NCBI GenBank assembly: GCA_965205845.1
Contig: CBDBIG010000004.1
Span: forward strand, 248,001-312,000
Direction of reading: 5' to 3'
Length of the DNA: 64,000 bases
Source: CBDBIG01 sp965205845 [NCBI: bacterium]
Lineage (GTDB): Bacteria > SAR324
Made by a program: the position numbers and the translations under genes. Below the pieces are notes generated by a model, which searched no databases, had not been told where the DNA came from, and was given only the letters and a program-made list of their open reading frames with translations. Of this stretch, positions 45,947-55,198 are shown one piece after another; within the stretch, counting starts at the first letter, position 1; each line of letters opens with the position of its first letter.

Positions 45947-46020
45947 GCGTTCGTAGCTCAGCTGGATAGAGCAATGGCCTTCGAAGCCATCGGTCGCAGG
46001 TTCGAATCCTGCCGAACGTG
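45947..46020 (+). tRNA. tRNA-Arg (anticodon TCG)
   Basis: 74 nt. The acceptor stem GCGTTCG pairs with CGAACGT (one G-T at the end), discriminator G. The D-arm is GCTC...GAGC, the anticodon stem is ATGGC/GCCAT with loop CTTCGAA giving TCG, and the T-arm is GCAGG/CCTGC with loop TTCGAAT. The 3' CCA is not fully encoded (CC then T). Reads CGA/CGG arginine codons. Confidence 0.95.
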
Positions 46021-46777
46021 CCTTTTTCCCACGTGGGTAATGCCACCAGCAACGACACTGTGGTTGCGGCGTGCTGTGGGTATTTTCTGCCGACGGCCCC
46101 ATGCTTTAGCACTGGATAATGGTTGACGACAATGGCAGCAAAACGCGCCTTGAAAATCTTCAAGGGGTCGTCCCCATCATCACCATACGATAACGTATCA
46201 ACACATGAGCGAACCCAACACGGGGGCTAAACATCGCGTGTCGTCAACGGCGCGGGAAAAACCAGCAAGCCCAACGCCATGAAACCAAAATGCCCTTAAG
46301 CTTTGCTTTGGCTGCCACCCAATGCACGCGCGCAAGATAAAGCCCATTTGGGTTTCATGGGGGAAGTGAGGTGATTAACGCCCCCCGCAGTAGATGAGGC
46401 CTTGTTCCCATCGCAACCCTACCATTTGCAAGGCCCTAATTATTGGTGTTACGTACATGGGGATGGTGCCAGTCTTCCACGCCCTATAGCATTTGGCATG
46501 GGCTAGTGTTGCTTGCAGGGGATGCCTTTACAGCGAAATCCACTCCCCCCAATGGCCCCTCGAGTATCTCGAGCGCCCGATTACCCGCTAGCAAAACCCT
46601 AGCAAAACCCTAGCAAAACCAATGCAAGCGGGGTCACCACCGTGCGCACCATGGCCCTCAAAACATCCCACTAAAACCTTACGGCAAAACGACCGGTCAC
46701 ATCCCTGGTGCGAACGAAAGCGGCAAAGCAGGTGAACGTTTACAGTGGTGACTGAGGGTGCGTGTAAACAGAACGCT
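46021..46777. other. 757-bp region without a recognisable gene
   Basis: No coding frame with support. It contains the palindrome CCCACGTGGG at about 46028-46037 just after the tRNA, and three short direct repeats of CTAGCAAAACC near 46590-46620. Possibly the tRNA trailer plus terminator region of the convergent mltD. Confidence 0.5.
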
Positions 46778-48931
46778 TCACTGTGAGGAGGCAATACTTT
46801 CCACAATAGGCAACTTAACGGTCATTCCTGGTTGCATAGAGCGGTTAATTAGGGTGGGGTTTTTGCGATAAAACAACCACATGGGTACGTTTTTGGGTTG
46901 GGTCAAGTTCCATGGGGTTTGACCGCGGCGAACCACGATTTTTTGAACGTTGGCAACGCGATTTGCGGCGAAAAAAGTAGCCTCACGGTCTTGGTGAAAG
47001 GCGATACGCTGGGTTTCAAATTGCATGGGGGTGACCGCATCCAGGGGAATTTTGACCAAAGACCCAGGACGTAGGCGCAGGGCTCTGTGCCTTGAGAGTT
47101 GGTTTATCTGTCGCAATTCGAGGGGCGTGGTTTGACTCCATTCCGCATACTGTCCAAGGTTTTCACCATAGGCAATGCGCACGGTCCCCAACCGATCGTT
47201 GCCTTCTACCTTAATCAACTTTAAACCTAGTGAGGGTAGAAACCCGTTGCTCGAAGGCACTTGGTCAACCCCATCTAACTGGATGTTGGCTCGGGCGGTT
47301 TGAAATGCTTTGGCTCGTATTCGCTGCTGTTTTTGGCGTTGTTTTTGGAGATGTTTCACCGCAACGGGTGCGTTTTTTCCTTTGTGGGGCAAAATCAGCT
47401 TTTGGCCTGGCAAAATGCGCCCCGTCGAGGAAATATTATTGGCTGCTGCGAGTGTACGCCAACTTACCCCATAACGCCGTCCCAAATCAGAAAGGGTATC
47501 GCCCCGCTTCACCCGCACAATCCAGGTCCGCTTCTTCCCTTTTTTGCGTGTATCATGCGGGAGTGAGGCCAAAAACGCGCGCGGGCTGCTGCGTTTGGGC
47601 AAGCGAAGTACAAAACCCTTAGGAATATACTGTGCACCCGACCAAACAATTCTGCGCAGAGCGGGGTTCATTCTGCGCAAAGTGCTTTTGTCAGTACGCA
47701 ATGCCTTAACCACACTCGAAAATGGCACGTAGAAGGGCAACCTGTATTCTTGGTATTCAAAGGGTGGAGCAAACACGATGTTTTTAAAGTATTTTCGTGG
47801 ATTCTTGGCCACTTCTCTGGCTGCCAAAAACTCAGCATAAAAATTTTTGCTGGCGATACGAAACAAGCCTCCATGGTAAGTTTCAATCAATACCCCCAAG
47901 TCGTTGATCCCAGTATGTTTCACAATGCGCGCTATACCCATAGGGCCATGGTTGTACGCAGTAATGGCCAAGGGCCAAGACCCCAGGCGGTCGTAATTTT
48001 GGCGCAAAAACTTGGCGGCTGCCTCAGAGGCAATCACAGGATCCAAGCGCTCATCAATTTCACGATTGACCTTCATAAACAAGCGCCCTGTGCCGCGGGT
48101 AAACTGCCATATTCCTGCAGCACCTGCCGAAGAATGTGCTTTAATCTGGAAAGAAGATTCCACGTGAGGCAGGTAGGCGAGATCCTCTGGCACCCCGTGT
48201 TCGCGCAAAAAGCCCTTAATGAGATGCAGGTAAGCACCAGAGCGTTCAATGCCTTGTTTAAAGCGGTTGGCAAGCCCGCGCTGAAAGCGCACATTTCTTG
48301 AGGCTTTGCGCAATTCTGCACCATAAATACCGCTGGGAAAAAGGCGCAACAAACGTGTTTGCGCTGGGGTAAGTGTCCCATTGCTATCGACCAAAGCGGC
48401 CAATTGAATCAGATTGCTCGCAACTTCGTTCTTTTTGGCGCGTACGTAGCGCTTGGCTTCGCGTCTTGTCATGCCATGCAAGTTTACGCTGGCATAGGTT
48501 GGCAAGCCTACCAAACCATCATGCAACAGCCCTTGCTTGCCTGTGTATTTGGTAAACACTTGAATCCAAAAGGCCTTTTGGCGCGCCACAATGGGGTGCA
48601 CTGAAAACGGCGTTTTGGTGTTACGGGCTCGTTTGCTGGTGCGAGGGGGGGGAGGTTTGGTTGTTTGCGCAGCCTTAATGCCTGGGGCATCGGGCGCAAC
48701 ATGTGTCACGTTAGCATCTTCCAAGTCGGCAAGAATTTCATCTTGCAGCGAAGGGATGTCCGCTTCCTCTTTTTGTAATGCCCGTTCCTTTTTTAGAGGG
48801 GAAGCACTGCTCTCAAGGGTACTTGCGCGTTGCGCATAGCCAGTTGTATACAAAACAGACAGGGCAGCGCAGAGCAAAATGACCACACCCCATGACTTCA
48901 ACAAAGGGGCAAAAATTCGAAGCAAATACAT
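46778..48931 (-). CDS. mltD: membrane-bound lytic murein transglycosylase D, with LysM
   Basis: Cleaves the glycan strands of peptidoglycan with 1,6-anhydro product formation. 717 residues. An N-terminal hydrophobic segment (about 12-32) serves as signal or anchor; no clear lipobox. The SLT domain is central, with the catalytic Glu in HVESSFQIKAHSSAGAAGIWQF and ITAYNHGP. A LysM module follows (RVKRGDTLSDLGRRYGV; GRILPGQKLILP), with a second, weaker LysM-like stretch in the last 150 residues. The N-terminal 100-residue Ser/Thr/Pro/Lys-rich region is probably disordered. Confidence 0.93.
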   Translation of the reverse strand: MYLLRIFAPLLKSWGVVILLCAALSVLYTTGYAQRASTLESSASPLKKERALQKEEADIPSLQDEILADLEDANVTHVAPDAPGIKAAQTTKPPPPRTSKRARNTKTPFSVHPIVARQKAFWIQVFTKYTGKQGLLHDGLVGLPTYASVNLHGMTRREAKRYVRAKKNEVASNLIQLAALVDSNGTLTPAQTRLLRLFPSGIYGAELRKASRNVRFQRGLANRFKQGIERSGAYLHLIKGFLREHGVPEDLAYLPHVESSFQIKAHSSAGAAGIWQFTRGTGRLFMKVNREIDERLDPVIASEAAAKFLRQNYDRLGSWPLAITAYNHGPMGIARIVKHTGINDLGVLIETYHGGLFRIASKNFYAEFLAAREVAKNPRKYFKNIVFAPPFEYQEYRLPFYVPFSSVVKALRTDKSTLRRMNPALRRIVWSGAQYIPKGFVLRLPKRSSPRAFLASLPHDTRKKGKKRTWIVRVKRGDTLSDLGRRYGVSWRTLAAANNISSTGRILPGQKLILPHKGKNAPVAVKHLQKQRQKQQRIRAKAFQTARANIQLDGVDQVPSSNGFLPSLGLKLIKVEGNDRLGTVRIAYGENLGQYAEWSQTTPLELRQINQLSRHRALRLRPGSLVKIPLDAVTPMQFETQRIAFHQDREATFFAANRVANVQKIVVRRGQTPWNLTQPKNVPMWLFYRKNPTLINRSMQPGMTVKLPIVESIASSQ

Positions 48932-49315
48932 GGTGTCAAGGCATCTTTTTCTTAAAAAATTACGTATAAGTTAAAGGGATAAAAAACGAAGGTTATCGAT
49001 CTGGATTACCGGTAGGATGCGGGTCTGTCTACCCCCAAAAACTCTCACAGTCCTCTTACCCTACCTGCCAAATGAATGGCAAGCAAGGGGCCAATCCCAC
49101 CGTAGCGAATGCGCCCCTCTTTAGCAGGTGTGGGGAACGCGGTGTGGCGCATGCGAGAGACCTCTAGGTTACGATACCAACCCATCTAACCCCAGCCAAG
49201 CGTTGGCGATGGAGGGTGCAAAACATGCACCAAACAGCCGAACCGTTTTGAATGTCCCCCTAAAAAGCACGCGGGTGGAGGGGATAGCCCTTTGATAAAG
49301 CATAAGGGGGGGGGG
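48932..49315. other. intergenic region, no gene recognised
   Basis: Between mltD and the IHF-like gene, both on the minus strand. A G-tract (about 49306-49315) abuts the ihfA stop. Confidence 0.45.
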
Positions 49316-49603
49316 TTAAGATTGTTTGTTGTGGTTGATTTGTTTGAGCCATACGGGGGAGGGCTGAAAGGAAACGACACGCCTTGAGGAGACGACATAT
49401 TCCTTGTTTGTGCGTGGGTTACGCCCTGTGCGCTGTGTTTTGTTTCGGAGGCACCATTGGCCAAAACCGCTAATTAAAACGGGATTGCCTTGTTCCAGGT
49501 TTTCTTTGACCATGGTTAAAATATACTCCACGTTATCGCACGCTTCCTCGTGGGATAGATTGGCGTGAGATTCTAAATGCTTAATGAGATCGGCTTTTAC
49601 CAT
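49316..49603 (-). CDS. ihfA: integration host factor alpha-like / HU-family DNA-binding protein
   Basis: Dimeric DNA-bending nucleoid protein of 95 residues. The helical body (KADLIKHLESHANLSHEEACD) is followed by ISGFGQWCLRNK and the beta-arm with GRNPRTNKEYVVSSRRVVSFQPSP. The Arg-Asn-Pro at the arm tip is the DNA-intercalating element. The GRNP context and PVLISGFGQW favour IHF-alpha over HU, but no ihfB or pheT context is available. No clear ribosome binding site. Confidence 0.85.
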   Translation of the reverse strand: MVKADLIKHLESHANLSHEEACDNVEYILTMVKENLEQGNPVLISGFGQWCLRNKTQRTGRNPRTNKEYVVSSRRVVSFQPSPVWLKQINHNKQS

Positions 49604-50041
49604 AAAAAATGCTTTTTTATTGCCCGTGAAAAATACGTGTGTCCCCAGTGGGAATGGGTGAATTGCTTGGGTGTCATTGGCTTTAAGCCAAACACCCCTA
49701 ATTTATGGCCTTCCAATCCCCGTTCTCTACATAAAGCAAACGCGCAGATTATTCAATACTTAATAAAAACATGCCGTAGACTTGGTAGGTTGACATTACA
49801 GAGGCAAAGATTTATTTACGGTTGGCTAGGATAAGCGCCATGGATGTCTCTCGCCTTTGGGCACACAGCGCTTGTTTTGCAGGTGGGTTTCAAATAGCCC
49901 ACCTAACGGATGTGAATCACTGATACGTTGCGTTTTGAATAAAATGCGCGCGTTGCAATCAAAAAAATCACTTTCTTCATTCAATCTCCATCGATACCCC
50001 TCGTTTTATCGGTTACAAGTATTGGGTTTTAACAAAAAACC
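49604..50041. other. divergent intergenic region ihfA / ppdK
   Basis: A/T-rich in part (about 49740-49800); probably carries promoters in both directions. No gene seen. Confidence 0.45.
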
Positions 50042-52729
50042 ATGAAATTTTTATCCTTTCACCATCCCAGCGCAGCCAGCGCAAGCCCTGTGGTATGGGG
50101 TGAGAAACCCTTGTCGATTGCCAAGACTGCGGGCATGACATGCGTTGTGCCTGGGCTGATGTTTGACCATGAATGGCCCGCAAAAGTGCTTGGGAAAGAG
50201 AGCATAAAGGCATCGCCTAGAATTTGGCCAAAGGCTTTGCAAACTGCTTTGCGTGAAGCCGTGGGGGTCCTTGAAACCCAATGCCAACGTGCCTTTGATC
50301 AGTCTATAGACGCCAAAAAAAAACACCTCCCTTTATGGATTAATGTGTGCTGCGCAGGACCTCAGGGCTTGGAGGGCTTGCCTTGCAACGTGCTAAACCT
50401 GGGCATTACCCCTGAAAAGGCCACACAATTGGCCCATGGATACACACAAGATCGCAAAAAAGCGTTTTTTGTGTGGGACGCACTGCGCCGTATGGCAGAG
50501 AGTTATGGCAAGAGCGTATTGGGGGTTGACCAAACCGCCTTAGCCCAAGCATACGGTGGTATTTTGGCTGCCCAAGGGGTCGAGACTCCCACCGAGCTCT
50601 CTTTGCAAGGGGCAGAGGATTTGGCCAAAGAACTATGTGCATTATGTGCTAAAAGCGGGGGGGAAGCATGGTGTGCCAACCCTTGGGAACAATTGCAGCG
50701 GGCTATGCAAGCACTGTGGGAAGCAGCGCAAGCACCCTCGGTATGCCAAATGCGTTTAAAAAGCCAAGAAGCGGGTCAGACTGCGCCCATGTTAAGTGTG
50801 TACCTTCAACAATCCATGGGTGAAAGGGTGCTAAACGGTGGGTGTGGGCGGATGCAATGGCGCAACCCACACGAAGGCAAAAAAGAGCTCTGCGGAGGCT
50901 TTTTAAAGGCTGCCTATGTGGAAGATTTAACCGCGGGTTGGTTGATACCCCAAAAGGCAGCCATGTTTGAAAAGGCGATGCCCCAAGCGACCAAAAGCGT
51001 GTGTGAATGCCTTGCCTTGCTTGAATCCCTTTTTGAGGATGCCATGCAAGTCGATTTTGTGCTGGAAACACCCTTAAACGGCCAGCCTGTGTTGCAGATC
51101 CTCGACCTTCGTCCCGCACGCCGGAGTGATGAGGGTGGGTTTCGCATCGCCGTGGACTTGCATGTCGAGAAAGTCATTTCGGCATCGCGTGCCTTGGTTT
51201 TAACGCCTTCGGAGGCCCTAATCAAACGGATGCATCCCGCTTTAGAGGTCAATGGCGCACAAGCCTTGTGCAGTGGTCTTGGTGCTTCACCGGGAGCGGC
51301 GGTCGGCAGGCTTGCACTGTTTGCAGAACATGCCGAGGAAATGGCAGCCAAGGGGGAGCCATCTATTTTGGTGCGTGAAGAAACAACGCCAGAGGATATC
51401 AACGGCTTTCATTGCTCAAAAGGGGTGGTTACCGTACACGGTGGGTTTACCTCCCACGCCGCGGTTGTGGCTCGAGGCATGGGTATGCCTTGCATTGTCG
51501 GAGCCTCGAGCCTTGGTGTTAACTATCACATTAACACGATACAAGCAGGGGGTAGCGTACTTAAACGCGGTGATTGGGTCAGTTTGGATGGCAGTACAGG
51601 GATTCTTTATGTGGGAAAAGTGCCCATGGTTACCCCTGATTTGGGTGACGAGATGCACGCCATGCTGCGCGTAGCCGATGAGAACCGCACCATGAATGTG
51701 CTAGCCAATGCAGACACCCCGCAAGATGCACGCAATGCCATTGACCGAGGTGGGGAGGGCATTGGCCTTTGCCGCACAGAGCACATGTTTTTTGAACTAG
51801 AACGCATTTTGGCTTTTAGAAAAATGATTTTGGCCAGCACTTTGGCGGAACGTGAAGATTCCCTTGCCGCCATTTTGCCCATCCAAAAAAAGGATTTTCA
51901 AGATATTTTTGAGGTGATGGATGGGATGCCCGTCACCATCCGTTTTCTCGACCCCCCCTTGCATGAGTTTTTGCCCGAGGGGCTGCGTTCACAACATCGC
52001 ATGGCCAGTACGATGAACGTGCCATTGGAGCATGTGCAAAAGCGGGTGGAAGAACTGCATGAGCAAAATCCGATGATGGGGCGTAGGGGGTGTCGCTTGG
52101 CAGTGACCAATCCTGAGATATGCGTAATGCAAACGCGGGCAATTTTAGAAGCCGCTTGTGACGTCAAAAAACAAGGGGGTACGCCTAAGCCAAAGTTGAT
52201 GATTCCATTGGTAAGTGCCATTGGCGAATTGCAATGGCTGCGCAAAAAAATTGAAGCGGTCGCAGAGGATGTTTTTAGCAAAGAAAAAATTCGCGTAGAA
52301 TACGAGATTGGGGTTATGATCGAAACGCCGCGCGCGGCCTTGTGTGCCTCAGCCTTTGCCCACCTTGCCGATTTTTTCTCCTTTGGGACCAACGACCTCA
52401 CCCAAATGGTCTACGGTTTTTCCCGTGATGACACCGGAGGGTTCTTGCCGCGCTATATAGAGAAAGGGGTGCTCGAAGACAACCCGTTTGTACACATTGA
52501 TGAGCAAGGGGTGGGGCAACTGTTAAAAATGGTGGTGCAAAGAGCACGAAGCGTGAACCCTCGTCTCGAAATAGGGATTTGCGGTGAGCACGGTGGCGAT
52601 CCTCGCTCGGTCAAATTTTTTCATTCCATGGGTTTTGACTACGTGAGCTGCTCCCCTTTTCGCATTCTTCCGGCCCGCCTGGCTGCGGGCCAAGCGGCCG
52701 TTGAAAGTTCGACAAGCACGGCATTGTAA
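50042..52729 (+). CDS. ppdK: pyruvate phosphate dikinase with degenerate nucleotide-binding domain
   Basis: Interconverts pyruvate + ATP + Pi and PEP + AMP + PPi. 895 residues, normal length. The central phosphohistidine domain has GGFTSHAAVVAR with H472. The C-terminal PEP/pyruvate barrel is intact: CRTEHMFF, RFLDPPLHEF, NPMMGRRGCRL, MIETPRAAL, FSFGTNDLTQM and GICGEHGG with the catalytic C847. The N-terminal ATP-grasp region is strongly diverged: the family's VRSGA followed by SMPGMMDTVLNLG appears as INVCCAGPQGLEGLPCNVLNLG, and the later QTRNGKR motif as LDLRPARR. Nucleotide phosphorylation may therefore be altered or lost. Confidence 0.9.
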   Translation: MKFLSFHHPSAASASPVVWGEKPLSIAKTAGMTCVVPGLMFDHEWPAKVLGKESIKASPRIWPKALQTALREAVGVLETQCQRAFDQSIDAKKKHLPLWINVCCAGPQGLEGLPCNVLNLGITPEKATQLAHGYTQDRKKAFFVWDALRRMAESYGKSVLGVDQTALAQAYGGILAAQGVETPTELSLQGAEDLAKELCALCAKSGGEAWCANPWEQLQRAMQALWEAAQAPSVCQMRLKSQEAGQTAPMLSVYLQQSMGERVLNGGCGRMQWRNPHEGKKELCGGFLKAAYVEDLTAGWLIPQKAAMFEKAMPQATKSVCECLALLESLFEDAMQVDFVLETPLNGQPVLQILDLRPARRSDEGGFRIAVDLHVEKVISASRALVLTPSEALIKRMHPALEVNGAQALCSGLGASPGAAVGRLALFAEHAEEMAAKGEPSILVREETTPEDINGFHCSKGVVTVHGGFTSHAAVVARGMGMPCIVGASSLGVNYHINTIQAGGSVLKRGDWVSLDGSTGILYVGKVPMVTPDLGDEMHAMLRVADENRTMNVLANADTPQDARNAIDRGGEGIGLCRTEHMFFELERILAFRKMILASTLAEREDSLAAILPIQKKDFQDIFEVMDGMPVTIRFLDPPLHEFLPEGLRSQHRMASTMNVPLEHVQKRVEELHEQNPMMGRRGCRLAVTNPEICVMQTRAILEAACDVKKQGGTPKPKLMIPLVSAIGELQWLRKKIEAVAEDVFSKEKIRVEYEIGVMIETPRAALCASAFAHLADFFSFGTNDLTQMVYGFSRDDTGGFLPRYIEKGVLEDNPFVHIDEQGVGQLLKMVVQRARSVNPRLEIGICGEHGGDPRSVKFFHSMGFDYVSCSPFRILPARLAAGQAAVESSTSTAL

Positions 52730-52814
52730 AAAAATTGACCGGACGCCCCTGGCAAAAACACCCAATTCACCTTAGCTCTAAAAAAACAAGGTATTGCCAA
52801 GCAAGGTATTAAAA

Positions 52815-54245
52815 GTGGACGTTTTTTTGGAAGCAGCACAGCGCGCTTGGTACTGGTTTTTGGCACAGCCACCCGCCGTGCTAAATGCTCTGCTGCCATG
52901 GCATTTGCCTTTGTTGCTCTGTGTTCTGGGGCTATTGGCGGCTGTGGGTTTGCACCGCTTGTTAAGCATGTTTTGGCATAGGGGGCGGGTGTTTCGCTGG
53001 CTGTTTGGCTCCTTGTTGCTTGGCGTACTGGCGGTTTCACTGCAAATATGGTTGTTGGCGTATTTAGTCCTCTCCCAAGGGGATGCCTTTATTCAACAAG
53101 CTGCGCATTCCAATCATCCCCAAAGTGCTGCAAGGCAGGTGGGATTAGCACTCCTTTCTCCCATTTTTTCTCCCCACACACAAAACCCCCTTCCAAATCG
53201 TGCAGAAAACCACGCACAGGCGCTGGCTTTTACACAAATCAAAGCCAAGTTGCAATCTTTGGGTGCTTTGGAATATCAGCGAGAGGTTGCCAAACACTTG
53301 CGTCCGCTGCAAACCATTTCCAAACGTTGGGTTTGGGGACCCAATGCCCTTGCGAGCGAGGGAGGGACAGCAGCCCCCCCCCTTCATGAGCAGTGGTTTG
53401 CGGAGCTTGCTTTATATTGGATGATTCATATTGAGCCCCGCTTGGATAACCCCAAGCCCCTCCCCAGCCGCTTGTTGCTTTGGCTTGGGGAAGGATTTGC
53501 TACCCAAGCCAACACTCCCGGTGAATGGGAACGCTTGGCAGGAGAGCGTTTTTTGCAAACCGTGTTTGCCCAGGTGCTCAGTGAACTGCTGCTTTGGGGG
53601 GCGGGGGCAGTGTCCGTTGTGGTGTTGGGATTGAATGGTTTGATGTTGTGGTTTTTACGCTTGTGTATGGGATGGTTTGGGGTAAGCGCAGCATCCAAAA
53701 AACCCACTGCTGCAAAGGCCGCCAAAACTGCTGCAAAGGCCGCTAAAAAAGAAGGTGTTGCAACAACCCCCGCAACACCTCCCACAACAACCATCCCTAA
53801 AAAATTGCCTGATACCACCACCAAACCCACAACCGGTAAAGGTCAAGTGAAACCCGCAAAAGCCCCCAAGCCTGCTGCAAAACAAAAACACCAGCAAACC
53901 CAAAAAGCAGGGCAACCGCTCATGCGCCTTAAAACGCCGCTGGGGGTAGTGAGGAGCAAAAGCGTACAGGGGATGCAACAGGGCAGCAAGTGGGCTGTTA
54001 GGCAGGGGAAAAATTTGGGCGCACACAGCATCGCGTTAGGCAAGGGCTTTTTGCAACCGTTGGGGGCAAAAATAAAGCAACAAATCAAGAAAATGGAGAT
54101 GCCACCCCCCCAATCCTCCCATGAATCACCCCGTACGGCGAAACCCACCGCATCCCCTGGCCAAGCCTCTGCCGCCGCCAGCAAGCCCTTAAAGGACGAG
54201 GCCGCTTCCGCCCGTGCACAGCCCACCAAACCCTCCAACAAATGA
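52815..54245 (+). CDS. membrane protein with long basic Ala/Lys/Pro tail, unknown function
   Basis: About 476 residues from GTG 52815 (AAGG 8 nt upstream; frame open to 52794). Two transmembrane segments lie near the N-terminus (LPLLLCVLGLLAAVGLH; LLGVLAVSLQIWLLAYLVL) and another pair around 265-295 (VLSELLLWGAGAVSVVVLGLNGLMLWFL). The last 180 residues are low-complexity, rich in Lys, Ala, Pro, Thr and Gln. The 3' end lies inside a 97-bp tandem repeat. No family recognised. Confidence 0.7.
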   Translation: MDVFLEAAQRAWYWFLAQPPAVLNALLPWHLPLLLCVLGLLAAVGLHRLLSMFWHRGRVFRWLFGSLLLGVLAVSLQIWLLAYLVLSQGDAFIQQAAHSNHPQSAARQVGLALLSPIFSPHTQNPLPNRAENHAQALAFTQIKAKLQSLGALEYQREVAKHLRPLQTISKRWVWGPNALASEGGTAAPPLHEQWFAELALYWMIHIEPRLDNPKPLPSRLLLWLGEGFATQANTPGEWERLAGERFLQTVFAQVLSELLLWGAGAVSVVVLGLNGLMLWFLRLCMGWFGVSAASKKPTAAKAAKTAAKAAKKEGVATTPATPPTTTIPKKLPDTTTKPTTGKGQVKPAKAPKPAAKQKHQQTQKAGQPLMRLKTPLGVVRSKSVQGMQQGSKWAVRQGKNLGAHSIALGKGFLQPLGAKIKQQIKKMEMPPPQSSHESPRTAKPTASPGQASAAASKPLKDEAASARAQPTKPSNK

Positions 54246-54465
54246 TAGGCCGCCTAATACCTGCTCAGGGAGGGGCAGCAAGCCTTTAAGGGACGAGGCC
54301 GCTTCCGCCCGTACACAGCCCACCAAACCCTCCAACAAATGATAGGCCACCTAATACCTGCTCAGGGAGGGGCAGCAAGCCTTTAAGGGACGAGGCCGCT
54401 TCCGCCCGTACACAGCCCACCAAACCCTCCCATTATAGGTCGCCTAACACCTGCTCGGGGTGGGT
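54179..54465. repeat. 97-bp tandem repeat, about 3 copies, bridging two convergent gene ends
   Basis: Units start CAGCAAGCC at 54179, 54276 and 54373. The first contains the last 22 codons and stop of the upstream membrane-protein gene; each unit then has GGCCGCCTAATACCTGCTC, almost the same as the antisense of the bcp 3' end (54437-54460). The unit is thus a composite of both gene ends. Confidence 0.93.
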
Positions 54466-54876
54466 TGCAGCACTTACTTTGGGGTAGGTTTTTTGGATCA
54501 CGCCCTGTGGATTGATGATGTAAGAAATACGTGCATGTGCTTTGTCTGAGACGCTTTGCACGGCACCGTAGAGCAGGGCCATCGCATTGCTTTCATCGCT
54601 AAGCAGGTCAAAAGGAAATTTAAATTTTTGTTGAAATTTCAGGTTTTTTGCAGGTGCATCATTGCTGACCCCAAAAATGACGACATTGCGTTTTTCAAAT
54701 CCTTGAATTCGGTCCCCGAATCCTATTCCTTCCTTCGTTCACCCAGGGGTATCCGCACGCGGATAAAACCAAAGGACAACCGTCTTGCCTTTTAATGCGT
54801 TTAAGCTAACGGCTGTTTCATTTTGGTTTTGTAAGGTGAAATCAGGGGCTTGATCGCCTTCTTGCAAGAGTGCCAT
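54433..54876 (-). CDS. bcp: Bcp/PrxQ-type peroxiredoxin with in-frame TGA at the catalytic position (probable selenoprotein)
   Basis: Thiol-dependent peroxidase family. Reading through one TGA (54741-54739) gives 147 residues with full Bcp homology. GDQAPDFTL is at 7-15 and FYPRADTPG runs up to residue 45. Position 46, the peroxidatic Cys in all Bcp proteins (TPGCTKE), is TGA, followed by TKEGIGFGD, VVIFGVSNDAP, FPFDLLSDE and ISYIINPQG. There is no other Cys in the protein, so it would be a one-Sec enzyme without a resolving Cys. A SECIS-like hairpin lies just after the TGA. A nonsense mutation is the alternative, but no other lesion is present. Confidence 0.75.
54705..54723 (-). promoter_or_regulatory. 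candidate bacterial SECIS hairpin in bcp
   Basis: On the minus strand GGATTCGG pairs with CCGAATTC (8 bp, one G-U) around the loop GGA. The loop begins 24 nt after the TGA (23 nt between) and starts with G, inside the known bacterial SECIS limits of 16-37 nt with a G in the first two loop positions. It is entirely within the reading frame, as in bacterial selenoprotein genes. Confidence 0.65.
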
Positions 54877-55198
54877 GGTAGCAAGTAATTCCCTTTGTTT
54901 TTAGTGACCGCCAAAAATACTATGCCAAGCGATGGGAGCAAGACTATTGATAAAATCAGACTCGTGTTGTCAGACAAGTACAATGCTCACACATCCGCAA
55001 AAAAGCGATCCAAAAAGCCTCATCTAAAGGATGCGCCGTAAATCGCTTTGGGTAACTTCTGGCACAGAAATGAATGTGGACCATTACCCGTCGCCCCCTT
55101 ATAACACAAACGAGAAGGGGTTGCTAGACCAACACAAAACTTTCGAATACGTGAATGGCGCAAGTTAAAGGATTTAAGACGCCCCACAATAGGGTTTG
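54877..55198. other. intergenic region upstream of bcp
   Basis: No gene seen; presumed bcp promoter region and 3' flank of the DUF721 gene. Confidence 0.45.

Noticed and set aside
45629-46163. Minus-strand open frames of 157 and 141 codons
   Set aside because: They run antisense through the tRNA-Arg gene and contain the familiar spurious peptide GFEPATDGFEGHCS.
54739-54741. TGA read as tryptophan (alternative genetic code)
   Set aside because: Many genes in the window end with TGA and use TGG for Trp, and Trp at a peroxiredoxin catalytic site makes no sense.
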